NCBI RefSeq assembly: GCF_026651875.1 | Contig: NZ_CP104068.1 | Location: 140,940 to 204,939 of the forward strand | DNA from: Alicyclobacillus fastidiosus | Lineage (GTDB): Bacteria; Bacillota; Bacilli; Alicyclobacillales; Alicyclobacillaceae | Length of the DNA: 64,000 nucleotides | Direction: 5' to 3' | Part shown: positions 32,628 to 40,634 of the stretch, in pieces | Layout of the letters: every line of letters starts with the position of its first letter | Position numbering within the stretch: position 1 is the first letter of the stretch | Program-made: the position numbers and the translations under genes | The notes under the pieces: generated by a model | Told to the model about the DNA's origin: nothing | The model's database searches: none | The model's input: only the letters and a program-made list of their open reading frames with translations

Positions 32628-32757
32628 TGAGCAGGTGAGCGTTCGCTCGAAAGAGCAATAGCTCACCTGCTCCTGTGAGTAAACACTCGTTTTCTCTTAT
32701 GCTCGTATGAGTGAACGAGCATAAGAGCGTTTGAGCACATGAGCGTATGTACCACGA
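32628..32757. repeat. 8-bp GAGC array downstream of the parB-like gene
   Basis: About 15 more units in 8-bp phase, several in reverse orientation (TCGCTCGA, TAGCTCAC, CTGCTCCT, ATGCTCGT), between the stop at 32620 and a terminator. Confidence 0.8.
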
Positions 32758-32761
32758 AAAC

Positions 32762-32787
32762 AAAAAGGTGCCTCAAACGGGCACCAA
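32762..32787 (-). terminator. Terminator of PAS remnant
   Basis: GGTGCC(C)/GGCACC on the minus strand followed by five T. Corresponds to 14486-14516 in the left replicon. Confidence 0.7.
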
Positions 32788-32979
32788 GGCTAGTTTTACG
32801 GTCTTCCTTTGAAGATTGTTGATGGTAGCGGTTACTATGAGCTGTTCAACATCACCCTGCTCCCCGATGAGGGGTGAGCCCACTGCCCGAAGGGAAATAT
32901 AGTTCCCTTCCTTATTGATATAGCGGAAATGGATTTCCCTCTGCCGCTTGTCCTGAACCATTCCCAAAAACTCCGTCAT
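32773..32979 (-). pseudogene. PAS-domain remnant
   Basis: MTEFLGMVQDKRQREIHFRYINKEGNYISLRAVGSPL..., GDVEQLIVTATIN: the second half of a PAS/PAC domain, aligned with 14300-14480. Its N-terminal half is missing at the junction with the pseudogene at 33006. Not expected to be functional. Confidence 0.6.
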
Positions 32980-33005
32980 CGAGCAAAAAACTTTTCTGAA
33001 GGCGT

Positions 33006-33228
33006 GGGGTTCTCAGACCGCACTTGCCGACGTGATCGATAGACTCGAAGGCCATGCACCCAAAGAAGTGTCCTCTGACCTAAAGCGTGTCCGCGGAACG
33101 CGCTTTGCGGACTTGGGATCGAACCAATGGACTTGAAAACACGAAACACCATCACAAAGAAAGCAGCCGGCGTGACGATTGGTGTTTTGAATGACGTCAC
33201 AAAGAAAACCGAACACGTCGCGTTCTAA
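33006..33228 (+). pseudogene. Decayed relative of the truncated gene at 13239-13606
   Basis: One frame gives QTALADVIDRLEGHAPKEVSSDLKRVRG...NQWT and stops; the next continues KTRNTITKKAAGVTIGVLNDVTKKTEHVAF to 33228. Both halves match the minus-strand protein at 13606. Frameshift and missing ends make it a pseudogene. It occupies the mirror position in the right replicon. Confidence 0.65.
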
Positions 33229-33277
33229 GCCTAGAGCTCAATGACCTGTACTCCAAGCCTTCGAAGCCTTAGACATA

Positions 33278-33511
33278 ATGAACTTCTTCGTGCGGGATGT
33301 TGATTATAAAGTGGGGTTACTCCCACAAAATCAGGCCGCAATCATTCGCAAGTTGTATATGGGTAAAGACCCATTGCCGACAGACCAAGAGGTCTACAAT
33401 GACTTGTACGATGAAAAATGGTACGTCTCAGAACGGCATTACTACGAACAAAAAGCAGAAGCGATGATGACACTCGCCTATGCTTTTCGTATAGAACAAT
33501 ATGCAGGATGA
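33278..33511 (+). CDS. Small hypothetical protein
   Basis: 77 aa from ATG 33278, weak start region. Helical (VGLLPQNQAAIIRKLYMGKDPLPTDQEVYNDLYDEKWYVSERHYYEQKAEAMMTLA), pattern like short phage-type or sigma-region proteins (ArpU/RinA-like), not certain. Its last codons and terminator reappear at 36630-36688 as a remnant (LLEQYAE then stop), so a second copy was lost there. Confidence 0.5.
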   Translation: MNFFVRDVDYKVGLLPQNQAAIIRKLYMGKDPLPTDQEVYNDLYDEKWYVSERHYYEQKAEAMMTLAYAFRIEQYAG

Positions 33512-33540
33512 GGGGTGAACTGAAGTTCGCCCCTTTCTTT
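33512..33540 (+). terminator. Terminator
   Basis: GGGGTGAAC/GTTCGCCCC around TGAA, then TTTCTTT, directly after the stop at 33511. Confidence 0.8.
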
Positions 33541-33584
33541 GAATATATGTAATATGTGGATTGTTGAATTCGGTTAGCATAAAG

Positions 33585-35218
33585 AGGTTGTCCGAAAAGC
33601 ATCCGATTCGAGTAAATGTCTAGCCAAATACATGAATACAGGCTTCCTGATATGGGATAAGTTTACTTGGTAATTTGGTGAATGCCTCCGTATGGGAACA
33701 CATTGCCTGCTCACCCTTGAAAATGGGCGCACGAACCCCTTGTCAGTAACATTGGCTTTTGTTTATTTTCCAGGTTCTGCTTGCCTATGCAGCGATATCG
33801 AGTTTCAATTGCTCGGCCTGGACTGTATACATTTGTGTAATTCGCTCTATGTGGTCATCAGGCAGCATGGTCTCTCGAATGTGACCTATCCTCGCCTGCA
33901 TGAGCTGGAATATATCCTGCATGGTGAAGAAGGACTGTACTCGTTTGTTTGTTCGTACAGGCACCTTCTTGTGTTTCATAACTGTTGTCAACTCATTGGA
34001 CTCTTGCGCAAAGGACAGCTCAATCTGCCTTCTGAAATCAAGCATCTGGGCATGCAGCATGGTGCCTTGTGGCACCGGGCCGTATGCAATCGGTTTGTCG
34101 TCAAAGGAAAATTCGAATTGCCTGCTGCATACCCCGGATAGCGGGCATGACTGGCATTTCTCTGAGTCCCCACGAAACCAGGAAGTGGCCGTTTTCCAGT
34201 CAAAGCCATCCCAAATCAGTCGTTCGCCTTGTTCGCACTCAGGTTGCCCATGTTCATTACATTCCTCTGGCATCACCATACCACTGCGAAACCCTGTAAC
34301 CACAGCCATACTGTGTTTGTGGTATGCCTCCTTCTGGTCATCCGCATCTATGTAACCCATGTCGGCAACGAGATACTGAGTGCGCATTTCGTTAATCTGC
34401 CGGAGTTTCTCTATCAGTGGAAGCATCACTCGAATGTCGCCCACATTCGCAGGCTTAAGGATAGACAACAAGGCCACAGGTCCTTGAGATGTTCTTACTG
34501 CAATCGAGTGCTTCCGGTAACCAACGAAGAAACGGTTCTGGTTCACCTTGCTGCGCTGTGCCCCATAGGTGGCGTCCGGGTCAGAAAACGTTTTTTCACA
34601 TGTGCAAACTGACTTAACCTCACAATCGCAGCGTTTTTTCTTGTATCCGTTGACATTGGCGTAAATCGGACGAGAGTCAATAGCGGCGAGGGTGTCCTGG
34701 ATGAATCCCTCCATGTGAATGGATTGACGTATAAACTCGTCACGAATTTGTTCGAATACGTCCGGCCCTACTTTGTTACGGAAGTCACTCAGGCTCTGGT
34801 GTGACGGAACCTTTGCTGGATTGGGTACACCGATGAAGCTGCGCCACGCCTGGTTCTTTGGGTCTCGCAACTGTTTGCACAATTGACGGAATGAGGTAAT
34901 CTCCGGCCTAGTGAAATACAGATAGTGCATCCGGAAATAGGCGATTAGAGATGCGGGTCTGCGTCCTCTCTTGTCGTACAGGGGTCCGACGAGCAGGTCC
35001 AGGAATGAGTCGTCAATGTGATCTACGTAATCAACGAGTTCGGGGTCGAAGCCAAGCGTGTTATAATAGGCGTATGGAAGCAGGTCTAACTGCAAATCTA
35101 TGGAAAAACGCACCTCCAGAACTGGAAAATTTGACGGCTGGATACCTTCAATTTTACCAGTTTTGCGGATCGGTGCGTTTTGCTATTTACTCAAAATTGC
35201 GGGCTTTTCGGACACGCT
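33585..35218 (-). mobile_element. IS1182-like element, copy A
   Basis: 1634 bp, ends AGGTTGTCCGAAAAGC and, reversed, AGCGTGTCCGAAAAGC. A 7-bp duplication CATAAAG flanks it (33578-33584 and 35219-35225). Second copy inverted at 60489-62122. It separates the gene at 35247 from its original upstream region. Confidence 0.92.
33785..35113 (-). CDS. IS1182-like (IS5/DUF772 superfamily) transposase, copy A
   Basis: 442 aa. N-terminal DUF772 region (LDLLVGPLYDKRGRRPASLIAYFRMHYLYFTRPEITSFRQLC), first Asp in LAAIDSRPIYAN, Cys-rich insert (CDCEVKSVCTCEKTFSDPDATYG), GYRKHSIAV, VADMGYIDADDQ, and CQSCPLSGVC before the C-terminal block (RQIELSFAQESNELTTVM). Differs from copy B at three residues only, so both are recent. 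Confidence 0.9.
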   Translation of the reverse strand: MRFSIDLQLDLLPYAYYNTLGFDPELVDYVDHIDDSFLDLLVGPLYDKRGRRPASLIAYFRMHYLYFTRPEITSFRQLCKQLRDPKNQAWRSFIGVPNPAKVPSHQSLSDFRNKVGPDVFEQIRDEFIRQSIHMEGFIQDTLAAIDSRPIYANVNGYKKKRCDCEVKSVCTCEKTFSDPDATYGAQRSKVNQNRFFVGYRKHSIAVRTSQGPVALLSILKPANVGDIRVMLPLIEKLRQINEMRTQYLVADMGYIDADDQKEAYHKHSMAVVTGFRSGMVMPEECNEHGQPECEQGERLIWDGFDWKTATSWFRGDSEKCQSCPLSGVCSRQFEFSFDDKPIAYGPVPQGTMLHAQMLDFRRQIELSFAQESNELTTVMKHKKVPVRTNKRVQSFFTMQDIFQLMQARIGHIRETMLPDDHIERITQMYTVQAEQLKLDIAA

Positions 35219-35246
35219 CATAAAGGGTTAAGGGTGAAAAAACAAT

Positions 35247-35969
35247 ATGAAAACGTCGGGTCCTTCCAAGCATATTTTAACATCGCCGCATTCTCACAGT
35301 GATTTTTTAGCCGCGGTATCGAAATTTTTTGCTCAGCGGTGGTGGGGTGGTATTTCTGCTCTAGCGGGAATAATCGCGATGGGTTTAGCTATGGCAACGG
35401 TGATATATTCTGCGATAACCGTCAGAGCGGCTAATGAACAATCACGAAAAGCGGATGAAGCAGCAAGGGAATCCGAAAGACAATCGATGGAATATCTCGA
35501 ACGATTAGATGAACAGACAGCCAGATTGACTGAGGCCCTCCTTCGTCCACAAGTACGGTTCATCGTAAGTAACAGGGCGAATCAAGCGATACACAATTAC
35601 AAGGGCTTGATTGCCGCGAATGGCGCACGTACAGTGCCCCAAATATGGGTACCAATCATCAATGTAGGACTTGCTGTGGCAGAAAAGATAGATATCGGAT
35701 GGACGTCAGAACCAGACCAAGGACTTCCTACTGATACATTTTCGATGATGTCCCATGTATTTCACTTCATACCCGCGCAAAGTGATATTCAAGTCTTGGC
35801 ATTCAGGATCTCACCCGACGATCATCCGCTCGGGGCTGGCTTTATACATTTGCATGTTAAATATAGTGATCTGATGGGAACCAGATACCATTATCAAGCT
35901 AAGTTGAGATATGCTCAGTCGGGTGGCGTACCGGGGCTTATTGAAGATTCAACAGAAGTCATCGAATAA
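35247..35969 (+). CDS. Single-pass membrane protein with coiled coil
   Basis: 240 aa from ATG 35247. One membrane helix near residues 33-56 (ISALAGIIAMGLAMATVIYSAITV), then a charged coiled coil (EQSRKADEAARESERQSMEYLERLDEQTARLTEALL) and a beta-rich C-terminal domain (RPQVRFIVSNRA..., IWVPIINVGLAVAEKIDIGW). This layout is common in uncharacterised plasmid and phage-defence neighbourhood proteins. The IS ends 28 bp upstream and has replaced its natural promoter. Function unknown. Confidence 0.65.
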   Translation: MKTSGPSKHILTSPHSHSDFLAAVSKFFAQRWWGGISALAGIIAMGLAMATVIYSAITVRAANEQSRKADEAARESERQSMEYLERLDEQTARLTEALLRPQVRFIVSNRANQAIHNYKGLIAANGARTVPQIWVPIINVGLAVAEKIDIGWTSEPDQGLPTDTFSMMSHVFHFIPAQSDIQVLAFRISPDDHPLGAGFIHLHVKYSDLMGTRYHYQAKLRYAQSGGVPGLIEDSTEVIE

Positions 35970-36083
35970 CATTGTATGATGTAAGTGCGGATCGAGTCCG
36001 CCCTTCATTTTTTGTCCCTTTCTACATAAAGGAACAGTCATCGACACGGCATGTATCGTATGGTGGGCGTGAGGTGATTCGAT

Positions 36084-36626
36084 ATGTATGATGACGCCAC
36101 ACGATATGTAGCGCGTTTTGGCACCAAAGCTGCGGCCAGTTTGGCAGGAATCAGCGAACCAACCGTCAGGAAGTACTCTCAGCACCTATCAAAACATGGA
36201 TATAACATCAGCACAGCCAATGGGCGCGACCGCAAGTATAGTGATTACGACATCACGGTACTTACTGAAATGAAAAGACTGTCCGATGAAACCGGTATGG
36301 ACGTGGGCAAGATTGCCCAAATGGTCATAGCCAAGTACGGTAGTGCGCCAGTTGAGGACGATTCGATACAGACCGAATCGAGTGAGGAAACGGCCTTAAC
36401 CACTACTCCGCAGGACTTTGCCGCAGTCGTTGAACTTGCCAGCAAAACCTATTGGGATAAGGCGAAACAGGAAATGACCGACGAAATATCAGAGCGCGTT
36501 CGTGACGAGGTGAAGGCAGAGTTCCAGAGCGAGCTAGGTCATTTGAAAGACGAATTGCGTGGCATGATGGAAGAAGTAGCGGCTACGCGAGAGAAAAAGA
36601 AGCACTGGTGGAGATTCGGACGATAA
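36084..36626 (+). CDS. MerR-like HTH / DUF3967-type coiled-coil protein
   Basis: 180 aa from ATG 36084 (GTGAGGTGATTC upstream). Residues about 10-70 form a MerR-type HTH (KAAASLAGISEPTVRKYSQHLSKHGYNI, NGRDRKYSDYDITVLTEMKRL); middle acidic linker; C-terminal coiled coil (KQEMTDEISERVRDEVKAEFQSELGHLKDELRGMMEEV) and a basic aromatic tail KKKHWWRFGR. The same design occurs in Bacillus plasmid and phage proteins annotated DUF3967, and in RacA. A segregation or regulatory role is inferred. Confidence 0.7.
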   Translation: MYDDATRYVARFGTKAAASLAGISEPTVRKYSQHLSKHGYNISTANGRDRKYSDYDITVLTEMKRLSDETGMDVGKIAQMVIAKYGSAPVEDDSIQTESSEETALTTTPQDFAAVVELASKTYWDKAKQEMTDEISERVRDEVKAEFQSELGHLKDELRGMMEEVAATREKKKHWWRFGR

Positions 36627-36659
36627 AATATCAGGCTACTAGAACAATATGCAGAATGA

Positions 36660-36688
36660 GGGGTGAACTGATGTTCGCCTCTTTTCAT
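36660..36688 (+). terminator. Terminator
   Basis: GGGGTGAAC/GTTCGCCTC then TTTTC; related to 33512-33540 and preceded by the same AGAACAATATGCAG stretch. Confidence 0.7.
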
Positions 36689-36768
36689 TTCTATGCGTTA
36701 TGATTTCCGTAAAAGTCGAGATCGGCGAGGGTTTTTGGGTAAATTTAACTATAAAGGGGTGTTGGGAT

Positions 36769-37383
36769 GTGACAATAAAAACAATAGTGTTCGATAAACT
36801 TAAGAATGCACTTACATATCTAGAGAACTTATCACTTAGTAATCAACTCGTGGTGTACAGAGGCCACCAGAACAGTAAATGGCGCCTACAGACTACGTTA
36901 AGTCGTTTCAAAAGAGTAGTAGGAAATCAGGATGATGAGTGGTTCGATTTCGAGGTCGGTGCCATTCTTGAGCAATTTAAGGGTAATTTAAGCCGACTTG
37001 GAGATTTACCGTTCCCTAATAACTCAAGAAGTGATTGGCTTGAGTATGCACAACATCACGGTGTCCCCACACCGTTTTTGGATTTCACTTATTCTCCGTA
37101 TGTGGCATTGTTCTTTGCGTTTAATGGTATCCGTATCAACCACAGGAAAAAAGGAGAAAGGAAAAAGTATGTTGCCATTTATGCATTGAATGTTAATCAA
37201 CTGGCCCATGCGTGGTCTTTACGTAGAAATCCATTCAAGGTTGGCGAAATCAATAATGCCTTTTTTGAAGACTATCACGAATTCTTGAATCCTCAACGTG
37301 ACCCATTTAACGTATACAACACGAAGGAATTTGTTGAGTTGGAACGACTATTACATACTAGCACGCCACCAGACGCGCTGTAA
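36769..37383 (+). CDS. FRG-domain protein
   Basis: 204 aa from GT G 36769 after GGGGTG...GGGAT (earlier ATG at 36700 has no ribosome binding site). FRG domain: LVVYRGHQNSKWRLQTTLSR near residue 25 and EYAQHHGVPTPFLDFTYSPYVALFFAF near 88. FRG proteins are widespread in mobile DNA and several are effectors of phage-defence or toxin systems. A partner gene is not evident; the following region is AT-rich with no gene until 37657. Full length for a short FRG protein. Confidence 0.8.
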   Translation: MTIKTIVFDKLKNALTYLENLSLSNQLVVYRGHQNSKWRLQTTLSRFKRVVGNQDDEWFDFEVGAILEQFKGNLSRLGDLPFPNNSRSDWLEYAQHHGVPTPFLDFTYSPYVALFFAFNGIRINHRKKGERKKYVAIYALNVNQLAHAWSLRRNPFKVGEINNAFFEDYHEFLNPQRDPFNVYNTKEFVELERLLHTSTPPDAL

Positions 37384-37656
37384 TAGCTTATAGACGCATT
37401 CAGTGGGCTGCATGGTATTTTGCTATTAGGGCTATCCGAAAACGCCTAAAAATCGATTGTATGTAGGTTTGTGTAGAACAAAAACCAACATATGTAATAC
37501 GCATCTTGAGCGTTAATCAGTGATTCACTGAAAAAGTAAGTGTATACAATGTGAACAATCAGAGGCCGACTATGTTAGACATACTTCGACACTTTCTCTG
37601 TGATATGGTGATTCGGTGTTGAATTTTGGGATGTGTTAGGGGAATTAAGTCACATC
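37384..37656. other. Intergenic region
   Basis: AT-rich, no supported gene. A stretch GCTATCCGAAAACGCC near 37430 vaguely resembles the IS1182-like end, and may be a very old remnant. Confidence 0.3.
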
Positions 37657-37923
37657 ATGATAATTAATCTGAAGTATAGCGCCGTGGAAGAACTTCGCAG
37701 TCAAATGATAAAGATTGCAGAATATCGAGGAAGCCTTACACATCCCGATGTTATTGCTGCGAGTCAACGCCTAGATGTCTTTATTAACCGTATTCAATCG
37801 AAACGGTTTAAGGTGTACCGTTCACGCTACAGTAAGAACAAGAGCCAGATTCAACTTTTTTGGCCCAATCGCAAGTACCGAGCGGGACGTCTTTGCCATT
37901 TACACGTCGGAACCCTGTTTTGA
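37657..37923 (+). CDS. Spo0E-like aspartyl-phosphate phosphatase
   Basis: 88 aa from ATG 37657. Residues about 6-45 are a Spo0E-like pair of helices (AVEELRSQMIKIAEYRGSLTHPDVIAASQRLDVFINRIQ) with the SLTxPxVxxxSQxLD signature. Such proteins dephosphorylate Spo0A~P and delay sporulation. The basic tail (KVYRSRYSKNKSQIQLFWPNRKYRAGR) is unusual and overlaps a minus-strand gene by 116 bp. Its presence indicates a spore-forming host. Confidence 0.75.
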   Translation: MIINLKYSAVEELRSQMIKIAEYRGSLTHPDVIAASQRLDVFINRIQSKRFKVYRSRYSKNKSQIQLFWPNRKYRAGRLCHLHVGTLF

Positions 37924-38005
37924 ATACAGTGCTATTGCTGGTTACCTGTTGTAAGGTCTGACAGTGAGTGCAATAAAATAGTGTCTGCTGCGTCGTATGC
38001 ACCAC
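37808..38005 (-). CDS. Small zinc-ribbon protein
   Basis: 65 aa from GTG 38005 (AAGAGG upstream). YCTHC near residue 12 and CSYC near 57 make a four-Cys zinc ribbon, with one more Cys (GTCDW). Looks like short plasmid or phage zinc-finger proteins. Overlaps the 3' end of the Spo0E-like gene tail to tail. The Cys pattern makes it more than a shadow frame. Confidence 0.55.
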   Translation of the reverse strand: MVHTTQQTLFYCTHCQTLQQVTSNSTVFKTGFRRVNGKDVPLGTCDWAKKVESGSCSYCSVNGTP

Positions 38006-38152
38006 CCTCTTTTTTCTAAATTATATATCTTTTTATTCGATATTTAAATCGATAAATCACTTAAATTTACATTATAGCTACATGCGAATGTATATAGGCT
38101 ATCTATTTTGGCCATCCTGTTGCTAGACAAGGTATACGGAGTGGGCTTTATT

Positions 38153-38371
38153 ATGCGTGTTGTCAGGGACAATCCAGCTGTACGTTTGCGTGTGATTATG
38201 ACAGAACGAAATATGACTGTTCAGCATTTGTCTTTTTTCAGTGGTGTATCAGAAAGAACGATTACTGCGCTACGCTCAAATTACTCTCATAGAAAACCGA
38301 ATATGGATACGATTTATCGGATCTGCAACGTTTTAGATGTACATCCTAATGATATATGGTCTGACTGTTAG
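38153..38371 (+). CDS. XRE-family regulator (intact relative of 1171-1283)
   Basis: 72 aa from ATG 38153 after GGAGTGGG. Single HTH: RLRVIMTERNMTVQHLSFFSGVSERTITALRSNYSHRKPNMDTIYRICNVLDVHPNDIW. The leader (from about 38070) is shared with the copy at 1283. Probably an autoregulator of the plasmid. Confidence 0.85.
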   Translation: MRVVRDNPAVRLRVIMTERNMTVQHLSFFSGVSERTITALRSNYSHRKPNMDTIYRICNVLDVHPNDIWSDC

Positions 38372-38505
38372 CTACATGCAGGAATGACCGAGGACAGCCA
38401 TTTTCTTTTCTCAGATCAAACATCACGTATGAATATCTCATCGGCGTTGCGTACAAGCCTCAGTTTAAGTGCATCGCCGATAAATCGAATATGGCACGAA
38501 ATAAA

Positions 38506-38536
38506 CGAGTACATCATGAGTGCTCGTATTTTTGTC
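38506..38536 (+). terminator. Terminator
   Basis: ACGAG/CTCGT around a loop, then ATTTTTG; an ATCGGCG/CGCCGAT hairpin also lies at 38430-38472. Confidence 0.5.
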
Positions 38537-38595
38537 GTATGCTGTGCGCCGTGGTATATATAGCATGTAATTATGCGACAGGAAGATGAGACAAT

Positions 38596-38781
38596 TTGGA
38601 TACAAAAATATATTTTTCAAATAGGACTAAACCCCAAGTGCTAAGCATCCACCCCGACGTAAAGCCCTTTATCGATACAAATAACGCCCTAGTGTATTGC
38701 CCAATGGCAGATGACAATGTAGAAAAGCACGATTGCGAAGGTTGCGCATGGTATGAACATAACGTGTGTAGTCGGTTTTAA
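38596..38781 (+). CDS. Small Cys-rich protein
   Basis: 61 aa from TTG 38596 with CAGGAAGATGAG upstream. C-terminus contains YCPMADDN, CEGCAWY and VCSRF: four to five Cys in a zinc-binding or disulfide pattern. Similar short cysteine proteins are common on Bacillus plasmids. Followed by a terminator (38787-38816). Confidence 0.55.
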   Translation: MDTKIYFSNRTKPQVLSIHPDVKPFIDTNNALVYCPMADDNVEKHDCEGCAWYEHNVCSRF

Positions 38782-38786
38782 CGATA

Positions 38787-38816
38787 CGAGCCTCTACGGT
38801 AGCTCGGTCTTTTTAT
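38787..38816 (+). terminator. Terminator
   Basis: CGAGC/GCTCG around CTCTACGGTA, then GTCTTTTTAT. Confidence 0.75.
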
Positions 38817-38994
38817 GCGGACACAGAATAGGACATTTTCCCCTTGAAATACCTTCTTATCAATCACAGCGTAGCGCCATGTAACGCGGTGTAGCGTAGC
38901 GAGATGATATGGCCATTGTATGGAGTGCTAAGACTTGATTAGCAAGCAATGTTACAATACATTGATGATTCGTTTCCTTGCAGGAGGGTACATA

Positions 38995-39204
38995 TTGAAT
39001 AAACAAGAATTGATCAACAAAATAGCTGAGAAAGCTGGACTAACGAAGAAAGATACCGAGACTTTGGTGAACGGTCTCTTTGATGTTGATGAGAAGGTTC
39101 AGATCCCTGGGTTCGGGACGTTTGAAGTTCGTGAACGTGCCGCTCGTACTGGTCATAATCCGCAGACTGGCGAGGCCATAGAGATAGCTGCATCCAAAGT
39201 ATAA
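38995..39204 (+). pseudogene. Degenerate HU (DNA-binding histone-like) gene
   Basis: TTG 38995 after AGGAGGG. LNKQELINKIAEKAGLTKKDTETLVNGLFD is typical HU, but about eight residues (the VxExLxxGE segment) are missing before KVQIPGFGTFEVRERAARTGHNPQTGE, and a stop follows ASKV where HU normally continues VPAFKxGKxLKxxV. Downstream, GTTCCCTGGTTTAAA reads VPWFK in another frame, so the 3' end was broken by a small insertion. 69 aa versus about 90. Probably inactive, or only a DNA-binding fragment. Confidence 0.75.
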
Positions 39205-39225
39205 GGGTGTTCCCTGGTTTAAACG

Positions 39226-39258
39226 CAGGTACCGATCCTATGTTGGGTCGGTCTTTTT
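39226..39258 (+). terminator. Terminator after HU remnant
   Basis: ACCGATCC/GGTCGGT around TATGTT, then TCTTTTT. Confidence 0.8.
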
Positions 39259-39824
39259 CGTGGGCGAGTGCTGTTTTATGTGACGCTTATCCGCACCAAA
39301 ATGGGCCACCGTCAGCCCCACCTTCGCTGACGACATTGGCGACCACACATGTCGCCCTCCTGTAGAATCCGAGTATAAAAGACCACCGGTGCAAAGTCCG
39401 TCGAACCATGACATGTAAACCAAGAGGTGTTGGCTGCTAATTACCAGCAAAATGTCGCTTATTTTGGCTAAACCTTGGACAGGGGTCAGAGAGAGGTTGT
39501 CACTGCCGCAAATGCACGAAATCACCTCCGAACCCTGTCACAAGAAAAAGGCAGATTTCGCTCAACGATGCGGGTTCAAAGGGGATCAATTAGTATAAAA
39601 TAAACTATACTTTAAACTCATCTGACTTGAGGGGTATTTTTTCAAAAACGGCCTTCTCGTTTCAACGGTTATACAATAAAAAATTTCCAGTAAAAATGAC
39701 GCCGTGCCCATTTCATCGGAGCTCATATTATTGTTTTATTCGTGCCACCTGGTTGAGACTGTTTCCCCTAGAAGAACCATTTCACCCACGCAATCCCCTG
39801 TCGCAGTAGGACGAGGCGGTAATC
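39259..39824. other. Intergenic region with mirrored blocks
   Basis: 39300-39360 matches 5515-5575 on the opposite strand. 39745-39800 carries the reversed GTGAAATGGTTCTTCTA box that accompanies the 11-bp iterons. No supported gene. Confidence 0.5.
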
Positions 39825-39890
39825 GAGTTTGCACCAAATTAACACCGAATTAGCGCCATATCCGCTCCTTTTTATCGCCTTTTTAACAGC
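39825..39890 (-). repeat. 11-bp iterons, cluster 4
   Basis: Six exact-phase units read on the minus strand: GCTGTTAAAAA, GGCGATAAAAA, GGAGCGGATAT, GGCGCTAATTC, GGTGTTAATTT, GGTGCAAACTC. Same consensus as clusters 1-3 and in mirror position. Confidence 0.8.
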
Positions 39891-39892
39891 GC

Positions 39893-39922
39893 AAAAAAAA
39901 GACGACCCATGATATAGGCCGT
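39893..39922 (-). terminator. Terminator of small-protein operon
   Basis: GACGGCC/GGGTCGTC with eight T on the minus strand, at the end of the gene at 39922. Corresponds to 3416-3447 in the left replicon. Confidence 0.8.
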
Positions 39923-40302
39923 CAGTCCAGTAAGTGTCTGATCTTATTGTCGTATCTGGTCAACTCTGTATCATGAATCCATCGCATCATGGAGAGTGCA
40001 CCGTACATCGCGACTTCATCGTGGGATGGACAGCACGTGCGTGCCGCGTATTCGGCAAATCGCGCCATGTCATTGATCAACTCGTCAAGTTTCCCGAATA
40101 CGTCACCGACATTTTCCGCCAAGTCGTCGCTCTCAAAGCGGCGTACTACATCGTCGACGAGGAAACTCGATTGTGCTGCAAATTCGCGCAGCATATGCTG
40201 GACGTACTTGGCGAAATAGAGCGCGTATACCTCATCTACTCCACGTTGAACCCCCTGATACAGATAGTCCGATTGGTTGGGATATTGAACTCCTATAGTC
40301 AC
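39922..40302 (-). CDS. Hypothetical helical protein
   Basis: 126 aa from GTG 40302, after GAGGGGGAG. Helical (SDYLYQGVQRGVDEVYALYFAKYVQHMLREFAAQSSFLVDDVVRRF...), acidic, ends TRYDNKIRHLLD. Starts within the stop of the upstream 64-aa gene (4-bp overlap), so translationally coupled. No known family. Confidence 0.6.
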   Translation of the reverse strand: MTIGVQYPNQSDYLYQGVQRGVDEVYALYFAKYVQHMLREFAAQSSFLVDDVVRRFESDDLAENVGDVFGKLDELINDMARFAEYAARTCCPSHDEVAMYGALSMMRWIHDTELTRYDNKIRHLLD

Positions 40303-40493
40303 GCTACACTCCCCCTCTTTGTGTTGTGTGCCAGTGCGCGTCGGATGTCGTCCACTACGATGTCGACCCAAGCTGAGATCGCTTCCGGTGACATGGGCTC
40401 GCTGTCTTTGAGTTCGTACTCCTCAAACGCGAATGACTCCATCACGGCGCCGACAAGGTGATCGCGAACCAGTGCTAACTGTGATACTGGCAT
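40299..40493 (-). CDS. Small conserved plasmid protein (paralogue of 3203-3367)
   Basis: 64 aa from ATG 40493 (spacing eight from AAGGAG; the ATG at 40499 is too close). Begins MPVSQLALVRDHLVGAVMESFAFEE..., matching MPKTNLADVRAILTQHMMDTFAFEE at 3203. Longer in the middle (YELKDSEPMS). First gene of a two-gene operon. Confidence 0.65.
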   Translation of the reverse strand: MPVSQLALVRDHLVGAVMESFAFEEYELKDSEPMSPEAISAWVDIVVDDIRRALAHNTKRGSVA

Positions 40494-40634
40494 GTCCATT
40501 TCTCCTTTGTGGTGGTAAATTCGTATCGCTTGAACACATTCTACAACGTCACCGTATCAAATTCAATACATAGATACATATTGATTGTAGATAAAATATA
40601 CGGTAAAATGTATACGTTGATAGGAGGTGGGATG

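Noticed and set aside
33692..34355. Open frames of about 150 codons opposite the IS1182-like transposase
   Set aside because: Shadow frames of a conserved transposase; the same frames appear opposite copy B.
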